A stretch of DNA of 39,505 nt. Source: Ciborinia camelliae (Eukaryota; Ascomycota; Leotiomycetes; Helotiales; Sclerotiniaceae). Below, piece after piece: positions 1 through 9,055 of the stretch. The translations under genes were made by a program, and so were the position numbers. The stretch spans positions 2,207,075-2,246,579 of the forward strand of contig JANPYM010000010.1 of the NCBI GenBank assembly GCA_025890175.1, given 5' to 3'. The notes beneath the pieces were generated by a model, which was not told where the DNA came from, did no database searches, and saw only the letters and a program-made list of their open reading frames with translations. How positions within the stretch are numbered: position 1 is the first letter of the stretch; every line of letters starts with the position of its first letter.

Positions 1-133
1 GCTGGAATAGAATATAATACGGTGCGAACAGAAGTTGTACGATTCCGTCTCATCACCCCCATGGTGATAGCAACAATGTGAATTAGTGAGTTGACCTGAT
101 CGATATTGTGTGAAGAGGGTGACGGCGGCATTC

Positions 134-1303
134 TCAGTCTCCCAGCAGATTGGCGGTTACTGTTGGTGAATACATACCGTTACGCAGTCCCGGTCCCCAT
201 GAAACACCTTTATCCCAACCCTCTTGCCATCCGGATTTGTAACCCTCGTTCATTCCCTCTTCTCTTCCCTCATGTTTTCCCTCTTTCCTTCCATTCTTAC
301 ATCCCTCTTCATACTCTTCGTCCATCTTCTGCGCCTTTCCCTCCTTGAATCCGAGCTTCTTTCCCTCTTCCTTTCCCGCGGTCCATGCAGTCCTTGTTCC
401 CCGTTTAAATCCATCTTTCCATCCCTCTTCCCTTCCCTGGCCCAATCCCCTTTGCCATCCAGTCTTTAATCCCACTTCCCTTCCCACTGCCCTTCCCTCT
501 TCCCATCCCTCTTCCCTTCCCTCTTCCCTTCCCACTTCCCTTCCCACTGCCCTTCCCTCTTCCCATCCCTCTTCCCATCCCTCTTCCCTTCCCACTTTCC
601 TTCCCTCTTTCCTTCCCTCTTCCCTTCCCTCTTCCCTTCCCTCTTTCCTTCCCTCTTCCCTTCCCTCTTCCCATGCATCCCTCAGCTGAGCGAACGTCCA
701 ACGCGGCTCAAACTTCTCATCTTTCACAGGAACAACTTTTTCTTGCTCAGATTCATCTTTCGTTCCATTAACCCTCAGTAAACCCAATTCCATCTTCTCC
801 GCATCTGTCTCTGCATCTGTCTCTGCATCTATATCTTCATCTTCATCTTCATCTTCATCTTCATCTTCATCTGAAGCTGAAGCTGAAGCTGAATCTGAAT
901 CTGAATCTGAATCTGGACCCATCTCTGCACCTTCATCTACATATACACTTTCAATGTTCTTCACACCCGTCTCCGCCTTTATCTCTATATCTTTACCCAC
1001 AAATTGCTGCGCCCTACGTCCCGACCGTGCTACAACAACAACAACGAAAAGGGAAAGCAAGATGGTCAAGCCCTCTTGAGTTCCAAACAAGAACGTGAAA
1101 ATCTCATTTAACTTGACGCCCTCGAACATTCCCCCTAGAGCCTTCAATCCGCTGGCCACCGTCTCGAGGAATGCCTTGTTTCCTGCTAGAGGATCATGGG
1201 CGCTTATCTCGGAATCTTCAAGAGTCAAAGATGGTACCATTATTGGCATCTGTGGTATCGAACTCATGTTCGACATGATCTGGCGAGTGATATTGCTACT
1301 CAT
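134..1303 (-). CDS. single-pass membrane protein with acidic stretch and long GX3 repeat array
   Basis: I do not recognise this 389-residue protein as a named family. It is intronless. The N-terminal ~75 residues contain a sequon (N4-I-T). One hydrophobic segment (about residues 79-92, [12 protein letters not shown]) is followed by RSGRR, suggesting an Nout-Cin single-pass protein. Residues 131-168 are a Ser/Asp/Glu microsatellite product. From residue 214 to about 372 glycine recurs every fourth residue ([16 protein letters not shown] and similar), with 23 uninterrupted units, then about 13 more kept in the same register through AWTA and an eight-residue gap. The Yae1/Lto1 family has a shorter 'deca-GX3' motif, but nothing else here resembles those proteins. 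The coding strand over the array is almost pure purine, so repeat number is probably unstable. Start chosen at the first ATG; others at residues 10 and 13 are possible. Confidence 0.72.
   Translation of the reverse strand: MSSNITRQIMSNMSSIPQMPIMVPSLTLEDSEISAHDPLAGNKAFLETVASGLKALGGMFEGVKLNEIFTFLFGTQEGLTILLSLFVVVVVARSGRRAQQFVGKDIEIKAETGVKNIESVYVDEGAEMGPDSDSDSDSASASASDEDEDEDEDEDEDIDAETDAETDAEKMELGLLRVNGTKDESEQEKVVPVKDEKFEPRWTFAQLRDAWEEGREEGRKEGREEGREEGRKEGRKVGREEGWEEGWEEGRAVGREVGREEGREEGWEEGRAVGREVGLKTGWQRGLGQGREEGWKDGFKRGTRTAWTAGKEEGKKLGFKEGKAQKMDEEYEEGCKNGRKEGKHEGREEGMNEGYKSGWQEGWDKGVSWGPGLRNGMYSPTVTANLLGD
476..672. repeat. 12-bp-register polypyrimidine minisatellite inside the GX3 gene
   Basis: The plus strand is nearly uninterrupted C/T here, built from CTTCCCTTCCC-type units with a 12-bp (four-codon) register. 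It encodes the GREE/GRKE units of the minus-strand gene. Looser pyrimidine-rich sequence continues on either side, roughly 240-475. Confidence 0.85.
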
Positions 1304-3110
1304 GATTGGATTGGATTGCGTGAGTCACTGGCGCGTTTGGATTGTACCTGATTGAGTGAGTAGCTGGCGTATTTGGATTGTACCAATATCGTCTGATGAG
1401 AGATGAGAGTGAAATTGAAATTGAAATTGAAATTTTGGTGTCTGCTTGTGAGGGAAGAAAGGAAAGATGGAAGGAAGGAGCGATCGATATATATAAATCA
1501 CATTAAAAGATTTTCACCGGGCTAGGTAGGAATTAGATAGGAATTCGTCATATGACGTACATACAAAGACGAGGTGGATATATGATTTGATCACTTGTGC
1601 ACTAGGTAGGTATAGGTATCTTAAAATGGAACCTTAATCAAGTATTTCTAATTACCAATAGTGCTAGGTATGTAAAAAAATCACGTACAATATATCTTCG
1701 CAGCCAATAAATCCATGAAGATCCAGCCAGAACAAGTTAGTTGGAGAACTAAAATATATGCTAAAATCCAAGCAGAGCCAAGTTTCGAGACGGTGAAATA
1801 TGACATAGCTTGGTGATTGGAAGAGAGGGAGTGGGCACCTAACTTAACTGGAAGTTTCAATAGCGTGGAAAATTCAAATCGTGGGTTGTCGGTCTTGTCA
1901 CGGATCGACTGATAATCTAACTTCTAAGGAAAGGAGAGGAGAAGTTTTGTAATTCTTGAATTTTTAGTATGGTATGGAATGGTATGGCATATTTTCGTTC
2001 CAGTCCTTGGTTGGGCAATGGGTAGGTATGGTATACCTGGAGAAACCTGGCCGGGTGACTGACCATCCTTCTTTCCTTTTCTGGATAGTGGGTAGAATAT
2101 CCACTTTCCAAAATTCCGCAGGCATCCGGGCTTCCGGGCTTCCGGAAATCCGGGTATGCGAGGTAAATATTATATTACCTATTTGGTAATAGGCGGGAGT
2201 AGTGGATTGAGGTGCTGAGTGTAGGTTGGGGGCTCCACTGAGATATGTGAAAGAAAGGAGAAGGAGATGGAGAGAAGGGAAGGGGGTTGATGCTACCGTT
2301 CTCACAATTTTGATTTTCTAGTATCTTTGGGAAGAACCTCAACTTTACAATGACATGAGAAGATCATATGATAGATACCCTCAAGTTTTATAAAATAACC
2401 ACCCCCTAGAATCCAATAGAGTAGAGTGAACCATCCATTAAGTAAAAATCAAATACTCGGGATAATGTACGAGTGCCCAAGCCTATTTGGTTCCATGCAC
2501 ATATTTGCAGTCTATTGTGTATATTCAAATTATGTATACGCGTTAATATATTAGCTCTTGAGACATTGGAAGCTTTTGAACCAGGCTGTGGCTGGAGTTT
2601 GATCTTGATGATATTATCAGTGGTTATTACCGGTTAGAGGCAATTTAAGGTCACGGGATTGATTTCCTTTGAGAAAAATACAGAGGAACGTAAACTTTAT
2701 TTGTGATTTATCTTGAGTGACTTATGAACGTAGGTAGTCCCGAAGGAAAATTGTGATAATAAGGCAAAATAATGTAGTAGTTGATTGGACTTGAGAATAT
2801 GCCGAATGAGGAGGAATAAGTGATGGTATTAAGATACGATACTGGGAACGAGATTATAGAGTATGGAAGATACAACTCCACCTCGATAAAGTGAGTCAAT
2901 ATCTTGGAATATTTCAAGAGAAGAAATGGAAAGTAAACCCTAATTAACTTTTTCCCATACCCCCCCCTTTTTTTTCCCTATGACTTCCTATCCAAAGGTC
3001 TTTCTGGCTTTATATTTTGAGTACAAATGTTTCTCAAAAGATCCTCGGATGGGAAACCATATCCCACCAAAAGCTACTCCTTCTCCTTCACAATACATTA
3101 GGAGATTCTC
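1304..3110. other. intergenic, no supported gene
   Basis: Upstream of the GX3 gene there is a 36-bp tandem duplication (about 1315-1383, copies ending TTTGGATTGTACC) followed by four GAAATT hexamers (1411-1434). Around 2110-2155 there is a small CCGG-rich cluster with short inverted repeats. Short open frames occur but start with non-ATG codons or have low-complexity content. A C7/T8 homopolymer run lies just before 2980. Confidence 0.6.
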
Positions 3111-3476
3111 TTACTCTCTTGTCAAAAGTGCCTTCTCATTCTCTTCATCCTCAGAATCAACCTCAGAATCATCCTTGCTATCGAGAAGAGCCTGTTTTTC
3201 CTCCTCATTTTCCGAAACCTCCTTCTTCGCGTTCGAGGTCGATTCCACATCCACATCCTCCACACTCCGATAATCTTTCCAGCATTTCACCAAGAAGGGA
3301 TAAAGGATAAGGACCAAACCCGCAATCGAGATGCATAGGTCGGTCAATACGAAAATCATCTTGAGGCAGATCCAGAAGAGTTCGAGGCGCCCCCTGCCCG
3401 GGATGGATGTGGCTTGCGTGGTAATTTCTTCGCCTTTGCTGAGTACCATTTCCGTCATGTTGGGGATGGGAGACAT
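3111..3476 (-). CDS. small membrane protein with acidic C-terminal tail
   Basis: Unrecognised 121-residue protein with no intron. Residues 1-30 are polar with a sequon at N6-M-T. A hydrophobic stretch at about 32-66 (LELFWICLKM...LVLILYPFLVKCW), containing D46, could be one long helix or a tight hairpin. The remaining ~55 residues are acidic, Ser-rich and probably disordered. The tail contains E-K-Q-A-L-L, which fits the [DE]xxxL[LI] acidic-dileucine sorting signal recognised by AP adaptors (motif match only). The architecture resembles its neighbours at 4334-4795 and 134-1303, although the sequences do not align by eye. The ATG at 3476 is the only reasonable start. Confidence 0.6.
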   Translation of the reverse strand: MSPIPNMTEMVLSKGEEITTQATSIPGRGRLELFWICLKMIFVLTDLCISIAGLVLILYPFLVKCWKDYRSVEDVDVESTSNAKKEVSENEEEKQALLDSKDDSEVDSEDEENEKALLTRE

Positions 3477-4333
3477 TTTGTTGGTTGGTTGTCCTTTTTG
3501 ATGGTTAGATCATTGTTTATCATGTTGTGTACTTTTTGGTTGGGGTGAATTGTTCTACATACGGTACGGGGTACAGGTAATCGAAAATGTTAAAGTGTAA
3601 AGTATCTCGGGTCTGATTTTCAAAGAAAGGGAATTGCTGCTTATTACCTCTCAATAAAAATATGGAAGGAAAAGCATTCTTGGAACTAGCCCTTGAATAG
3701 ATAACGCGATTACTAACCGACCTACTTTTTCTTTTCCGGCACTTGTTCCAGGAAAAATTACGTCTTATGATGGATGAAGTTGGATTAGAGTTTCTGGGGG
3801 TGGGTTATTATCTTGCGTGTGTTTATTGATGATACCTGCAATTAAATGATCTACAGAAACCCACATCATCAATTACCGGAAAACGTTAAGTCTTGGCAGG
3901 CAGTCTGAGAGCACAAGGAATTTGGATATTCAAAACACATGATAGAGAGGATGAACAGAAGATTTCAACATCACGGATAGAAATATGATGGATAAAAGGG
4001 AACATGCTACCATTGAACCACGTTATACCCCCAAGGGCGCCACTGCCTATACTACTTATCATAGGTCATAAACCCTAAACCTGCTTAGTAATCCAGCCCA
4101 GTTACTCAGAGACTCGTGATTTTAGATTGAAAGAATATTTATTCTATACGGGTTGGATATAGCCCAAAGGGCAGATCTGAACAGAAAATGTAGCACCAGA
4201 TGGTAGGTATTTATAATGACATTATACTCTTAGAAGTTGTACATAAGATAATGATTGGTTCAATTGAACCATGTAAATAAATCTTCCACCACGTAAACAG
4301 TTTACACCAATTAAAAGAAATTCCATCCAAAAT
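3477..4333. other. intergenic, no supported gene
   Basis: This interval holds the presumed promoter of the 3111-3476 gene and the 3' flank of the 4334-4795 gene. I see no long frame, structured repeat or RNA gene in it. Confidence 0.5.
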
Positions 4334-4795
4334 CTATACCCTCGAGCCCACATTCCCCCTCACAACCGCAGCTTCCGGTAACGTAACATGTTGAAGCGTC
4401 ACAGAATCCACCGAATGCTCCACCTCATAAACCGGAAGAGTCTCCGTGCTTTTCATACTCGAAAACCGATACGCAGGAGGAGGAGAATTTTCGGGCAGAT
4501 CTTCCATCTCCATGGATTCGGGCATCGTTTTCCCCCTCATTTTTCTTAGTATGAGCACGGCGAGAATCAAGACGATCACCGTCATTAATATTAACAATCC
4601 ATATGTGATGATACTGGTAAAGAGACGGAATGCTTTTCGTTGACACTCATCGGATAAATATTCGGGATTGTCGTGGGCGGTGGTACAGTTTCGGGGTTTG
4701 TCGGTCTCAGAGATGGATTGGGTTTCGTTTATGGCGCGGATGAAGAGGGTTGCTGCAGCGTGGGCGCTGGGTAAGTTAATAGGGAGAGAAGGCAT
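4334..4795 (-). CDS. single-pass membrane protein with PPxY motif
   Basis: Unrecognised 153-residue protein from one exon. The N-terminal ~59 residues carry two sequons (N23-E-T and N37-C-T) and a possible disulphide pair (C38, C51), as expected of a small ectodomain. A clear membrane helix at about 60-83 (TSIITYGLLILMTVIVLILAVLI) is followed by RKMRGK, giving Nout-Cin topology by the positive-inside rule. The cytosolic tail contains PPPAY (residues 105-109), which matches the PPxY ligand of WW domains such as those of Rsp5/Nedd4 ubiquitin ligases, plus a second tyrosine motif PVYEV. This suggests ubiquitin-dependent endocytic turnover, inferred from the motif alone. The start is the first ATG of the frame. 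Confidence 0.65.
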   Translation of the reverse strand: MPSLPINLPSAHAAATLFIRAINETQSISETDKPRNCTTAHDNPEYLSDECQRKAFRLFTSIITYGLLILMTVIVLILAVLILRKMRGKTMPESMEMEDLPENSPPPAYRFSSMKSTETLPVYEVEHSVDSVTLQHVTLPEAAVVRGNVGSRV

Positions 4796-5687
4796 GATTG
4801 ATTGCGCCTTTGGTGATTGTTGGTATGGTTAAGATGGTGAGATTTGAGGTGTGATGATTGTGGTGGTAAAGAAGAGAAAAAATATCATGGGAAATAGATT
4901 TCTTTTAAATATTATAATAAGAATTAGAGCTTAGATGTCTAGTCACAACAATACAACATAATGTTCAAGAAGTCTTAAGTTTAGACTGAATTAAGTCATA
5001 CAAGCGTCAGGCTAATTGATACCAATTGCCGAAAACACCGAATACTCTCCAGATTTCACATTAAAACATGCTCTATGACAGTTTATCCCTACTATATTTG
5101 GATAGACTAATTATTCCAATTTTCATTTCAAAAAACAGTAGCTTGTGAAATACAATATTACATAGAAAAGAATTTTACAATATGTGATAAAGACTCACGA
5201 TACCGTTAAGCGATCTAAGTAGGTCTAGGTCAACTAGTCTCTCGCTTATACCGGTGCTAAGGGGCACGGTTAAAGGAGCCAGTACTAAATAGTGGGGATT
5301 TTCCGTAGCGTTATGTGCCAACCCCCCTAACTTCTTCCCCATCAAGTGAAACTTAAAATCGCGCCAAATCCTAACTATTGCCAACAATTTCGTCGTAATC
5401 TAGAAGAGACCCACTTATTACATCGAAGATCATCATGACTCGCTTCATTAATGTGTCCTAAATAACCACGGAAGCTTCGGCTCTCAGTTGAAGAAATGGG
5501 TGAGGATAGACTGATGGACTAGGTGCTATAATTGATGACTTTTGTGCCAAGATTGAAGACTTGGGAATCGTAAGTGGTCGGAAAGGTCATTCATTAATAG
5601 CCTAACATGTAGATTGTACGCAATCGGAGGTAACCATAATGCTTATTACTAAGATCTTTTAACCCCTTATATCTTAGCTCCAAAGTT
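4796..5687. other. intergenic, no supported gene
   Basis: AT-rich sequence with no frame I would call. A 70-codon minus-strand frame near 5175-5387 has no membrane segment, no repeat and no visible coding bias, and I treat it as chance. Confidence 0.5.
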
Positions 5688-6131
5688 CTATTGGATTTTT
5701 TCTGCCATATCGCTCTCTTCTATTTTGGTGTCTGGGACCTCCGTCCCGATTGCACGCTCCACGTTATTCATCATCATCGTTCCGCTATCGCTCATTATAT
5801 CATCGGATAACTTCAGTAGAAACTTCGGTTTGATTTCCCATAGGAACAAGAATATTAGGAGGAAAGCCACAATGTAATAACAGATATAGAATCAAAACAG
5901 GAACCTGAGGTTGGAATTGCCTTCTTTAGAAGGATCACTGCATCTGCTATCAATGATGAAGCGATTACAATGCTGTGTATCGGCTACATCGGCAATATTC
6001 TGATTTTCCAGAATGGTGTTGTTGACTCCACCGCAATCTCGAGCGCGCGACTTAAGATAGGCACAGTTATTATTGAAGTATAGAGTAGGAAGTTTTGAAG
6101 AATTGAGATTGGTAGATGTTGTCTTATATGA
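5688..6131 (-). pseudogene. broken single-pass membrane protein gene
   Basis: A minus-strand frame is open for 79 codons (6131-5895), is interrupted by one TGA at 5892-5894, and continues in the same frame for 68 codons to 5688. The upstream part has no ATG and reads like a small ectodomain with four or more cysteines and an NNT sequon. The TGA lies between FLF and the hydrophobic FYICYYIVAFLLIFLFLW, so it splits what would be a single membrane helix, followed by KPK and an acidic tail. This is the same plan as the intact neighbours. Loss of a start codon plus a nonsense codon suggests a relic. A CGA or CAA ancestral codon would fit a C>T change, but that is inference. An unseen splice arrangement is the alternative. 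Confidence 0.45.
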
Positions 6132-6134
6132 TTA

Positions 6135-7332
6135 GAGGTTGATAGTGTTGAGTCCAAAGGAGCTTGAGGAGAGAATCTTGCTTTAATAAAGGATAGTTTG
6201 CTTCCCCCTCAATATCTATCATATGTACCGCCAACAAGATTGACTCAATATCACTTAAAAGCTATGCAATATTGTCCAAGACTGTAGTTTTTTATTGGCA
6301 GTCATCGAATTTGTATTTTGATCCCCGAATTGGATCAAAACATTAGATCATCTTCAAGTTCCTAATAATTTACAATATCCTTATACCATTTGATTTGATT
6401 TGATTTGATTTGAGCAATATTGTACACAGATATACTTGAGAATTTATAAAGAGCCTCTTTTTAGAGACCGCATATGATGAAATCTATAAAGGGAAAGAAC
6501 GTCTTCACGCGCAAGTATGTGACTTCCCTCAATGAAGTTAATCATACAGTTAGACTAGAAGAGTAGTAATAAAAACTAAAACTTTAGTTTGCACACACAA
6601 ATTATACATAAAGAAATCCTCGGCCCGGCATTCCTAGGTGAAATTTTTCCTCACACGCCAAAAAACAATCCCAACATAAAATAACTTTGAATTTCCTCCC
6701 ATCTTTCTGAATAATTCATGAGAACTTCCACAACAATAAACTCAACTCTATCACACGCGAAGAAGAAAGACCACCTCTTCTTGTCTATCCTATTCCTCCT
6801 GAAACGACCCAAGCAATCTTAGCAGTATTTGCGTTAGTATTTCTGATATTTTATATACCAGTCCGTATAGTGGTATGTATACATTTCTTTTTACAAAGTA
6901 TCTACATATATAGTGTTGAATTCCATAGCACTGGAAATATTCAGTTAATATGGAATAAAAAGACTAATTAAATCATTTAGATTTCGAGCTTTCAAATTGG
7001 TTATAATCTTGTATAGCTGATATATTGAGAAATTGTAAGAGTATATCTTAAAATCTAGAGCGATGTATTTTGGAATCTACAAGGATTTCGATCAGAATTA
7101 AGTTCAGCATTCTAATATAAATTCCAGTATTCCAATATTCGTTTAGTATCCCTTTAAATACTATTTTTATTTAATATCGACAAAAATATCACCACGTCCT
7201 TTTTATACGTCCGAAATACCACCGTATTAAAAACTCAACACCCACTACCGTTATACCACCGCATTCTAACACTACAACCGAAATATCTACGACACCAATT
7301 GCGCACCATCGTGCATTTACGCATCCATCACA
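6135..7332. other. intergenic, no supported gene
   Basis: AT-rich. A run of GATTT pentamers occupies about 6390-6412. The last ~130 bp before 7333 are C/A-rich (ACCACCG, CACTACAACC), typical of a fungal 5' leader, and probably belong to the 7333-7737 gene. Confidence 0.5.
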
Positions 7333-7737
7333 ATGGCCATCGGCGTAGTGGGAATATCATGCATAGTAGGAGGCATCGTAGTTGGTATACCCATCGTCCT
7401 TCAAATATTATACGCATCATCCTACTACTGTTTTGGCAGAAAGCTCGAGGATAGTGAAATGAGAATTGCGGAACTGGATGTAGAAAATGGGGAACTGAAT
7501 GTAGAAAATGGGGAACTGGAGCGTAGGACGGCAGCTATGACGATTCAAAATGGGGAACTGGAGCGTAGGACGGCAGCTATGACGATTCAGATGACTCAGA
7601 TGAGTGGGATGATCGATGAACTTGCAGAGCGTCTTCGTCGCGAAGAGGAATCTTCTGGTGCGCCGGAAGGGGACCTTCCTGGTTACATGGAATTTACCCC
7701 GTATGTGGAACCTCCTGAATATTCGGAGGGGATATGA
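7333..7737 (+). CDS. membrane-anchored coiled-coil protein with C-terminal PPxY
   Basis: Unrecognised 134-residue protein from one exon. It opens with a Gly-rich membrane segment (about residues 3-30) containing small residues at G4, G7, G13, G14 and G18, a glycine-zipper-like packing face. Residues 37-105 form a predicted coiled coil built from VENGEL and LERRTAAMTIQNGE units that repeat with a 7- or 14-residue period. The tail is short and acidic and ends ...VEPPEYSEGI, with PPEY at 127-130 matching the PPxY WW-domain ligand. A long C/A-rich leader and a CACAATGGC start context support the ATG. Its short N-terminus lacks the sequon seen in similar genes nearby. It is probably an oligomeric membrane protein with an Rsp5-type ligand (inference). 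Confidence 0.68.
   Translation: MAIGVVGISCIVGGIVVGIPIVLQILYASSYYCFGRKLEDSEMRIAELDVENGELNVENGELERRTAAMTIQNGELERRTAAMTIQMTQMSGMIDELAERLRREEESSGAPEGDLPGYMEFTPYVEPPEYSEGI
7474..7590 (+). repeat. nested 21-bp and 42-bp in-frame duplications encoding coiled-coil heptads
   Basis: Two 21-bp copies (7474-7494, 7495-7515) differ at one position, G to A in the fourth base. They are followed by a 42-bp unit (7516-7557) and a 33-bp start of a second copy (7558-7590) that matches it until the last base. Unit sizes are exactly one and two heptads. Confidence 0.9.
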
Positions 7738-9055
7738 TTTATTTTTTTTGGATGATGGTAGGAGGGAAATGAATGAAGGTTTGGATTTGTTTGGTTTGGG
7801 TATTGGAATAATCTAATTTATATCTTCTGGTAGAATAGTCATCTCTACTTTGGTGATCCAAGGCACTGAAACAATTCAAAAAATCTCAGCATCTTTCAAT
7901 CATGATCCCAATATATCTGCATCTCTACTCCTATGTAAACGCATATTGAAGTTTGTCCTCACAAGTCCAGCCCAGTTCAATAAAATATTCATGAATTAGG
8001 AATACTGAAAAGGGTATCCAGATAAATGCGGTTACATAGGTATATAAAATATGAGCCGGTGTATCTAATAGTTTGAGCTGTAGTTAGACAATAAGAGAAT
8101 TTAAATTCTTGAATTATTTCAAACAAGATGTCCAATTTAAAAAATAAACTCCTATGCAAAAGTCCCATCACCTCTTTACCTCTTCACTTCTTCAATTCTT
8201 CACTAACAACATAAAAAACCACTAAACTCCAATCTCTCAATCCAAATCATCAAATATCCCAGTCAATACAAGCGAACAAACAGTAAAATAATTCAACAAT
8301 CTTTTTTATTTCTTTTTCTTTTTCTTTTATTTTATTTTTATTTTCTTCTTATTTTATTTTATTCATTTTTTATTTTATTTCCCTACATTATATCCATCCC
8401 TTACCTCCATACCCCCAAATTACAAATACAAATAAAAATACAAATACACCTTAATAATAAAACGAGAGCTTTTATATCTGCATCTGCATCTGCATCTTCA
8501 TCCCCATCTCCATCTCTATATCGATTTATGCGAGAAAAGAAAACTTGAATGTTCGGATCCGAGGATGACCCCGGGTATCTTGTACTTGTCTCGTTCCTTC
8601 TGTTTCATTCTATTCCATCCATCCATCCATCCATTCCTAATCCAATCGATTCATATCAATATCATATTATAACAGTTTCTTTTTTCCTATTTTATTATAT
8701 CCATGCCTATGCCCATATCCATATCCATATCCATGCCTATAACCATATCCATGCTATCCCGTATCTGTATCTGTGTGTATATATATGCAAAGACATGTTT
8801 CCCATTCCTTCCTCCTCCAGTTTCAGGCCCCGGGGTATATAGTTAATTGTAATTTCCCTCCAGTTCGTGTGATGATGTGATGCTCCGTTCCGTCCCTTCC
8901 GTGCTGTATCGATCCATCCTGTATATATATATATAACGCATCAAGACAACGCGCCCCTCGCCCCCTCTTTCCTTCAATCCGATATATAAAACAAAAACAA
9001 AGATACCTAACTCCCAACACCCCACCTAGCCTTCAAATTCCCACTATCATCCAAT
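7738..9055. other. intergenic, low-complexity 3' flank
   Basis: Lies between two convergent genes. It contains a T-rich TTTTATTT tract (about 8300-8390), hexamer arrays of GCATCT/CCATCT (8475-8520), CCATATCCATATC-type repeats (8700-8755) and a TATATATA stretch near 8921-8933. I see no gene. The T-rich tracts may contribute to 3'-end formation. Confidence 0.5.

Noticed and set aside
224..701. Several overlapping Ser/Pro/Leu-rich and Gly/Lys/Arg-rich open frames on both strands
   Set aside because: They are frame shadows of the polypyrimidine minisatellite; only the minus-strand GX3 frame continues into complex sequence with a membrane helix.
1964..2305. 113-codon minus-strand frame with a signal-peptide-like start
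   Set aside because: It begins at a GTG codon and overlaps other open frames over CCGG repeats; there is no leader or coding bias.
5892..5894. TGA as selenocysteine codon
   Set aside because: Filamentous ascomycetes lack selenocysteine machinery as far as known, and the codon lies inside a membrane helix, not a redox motif.
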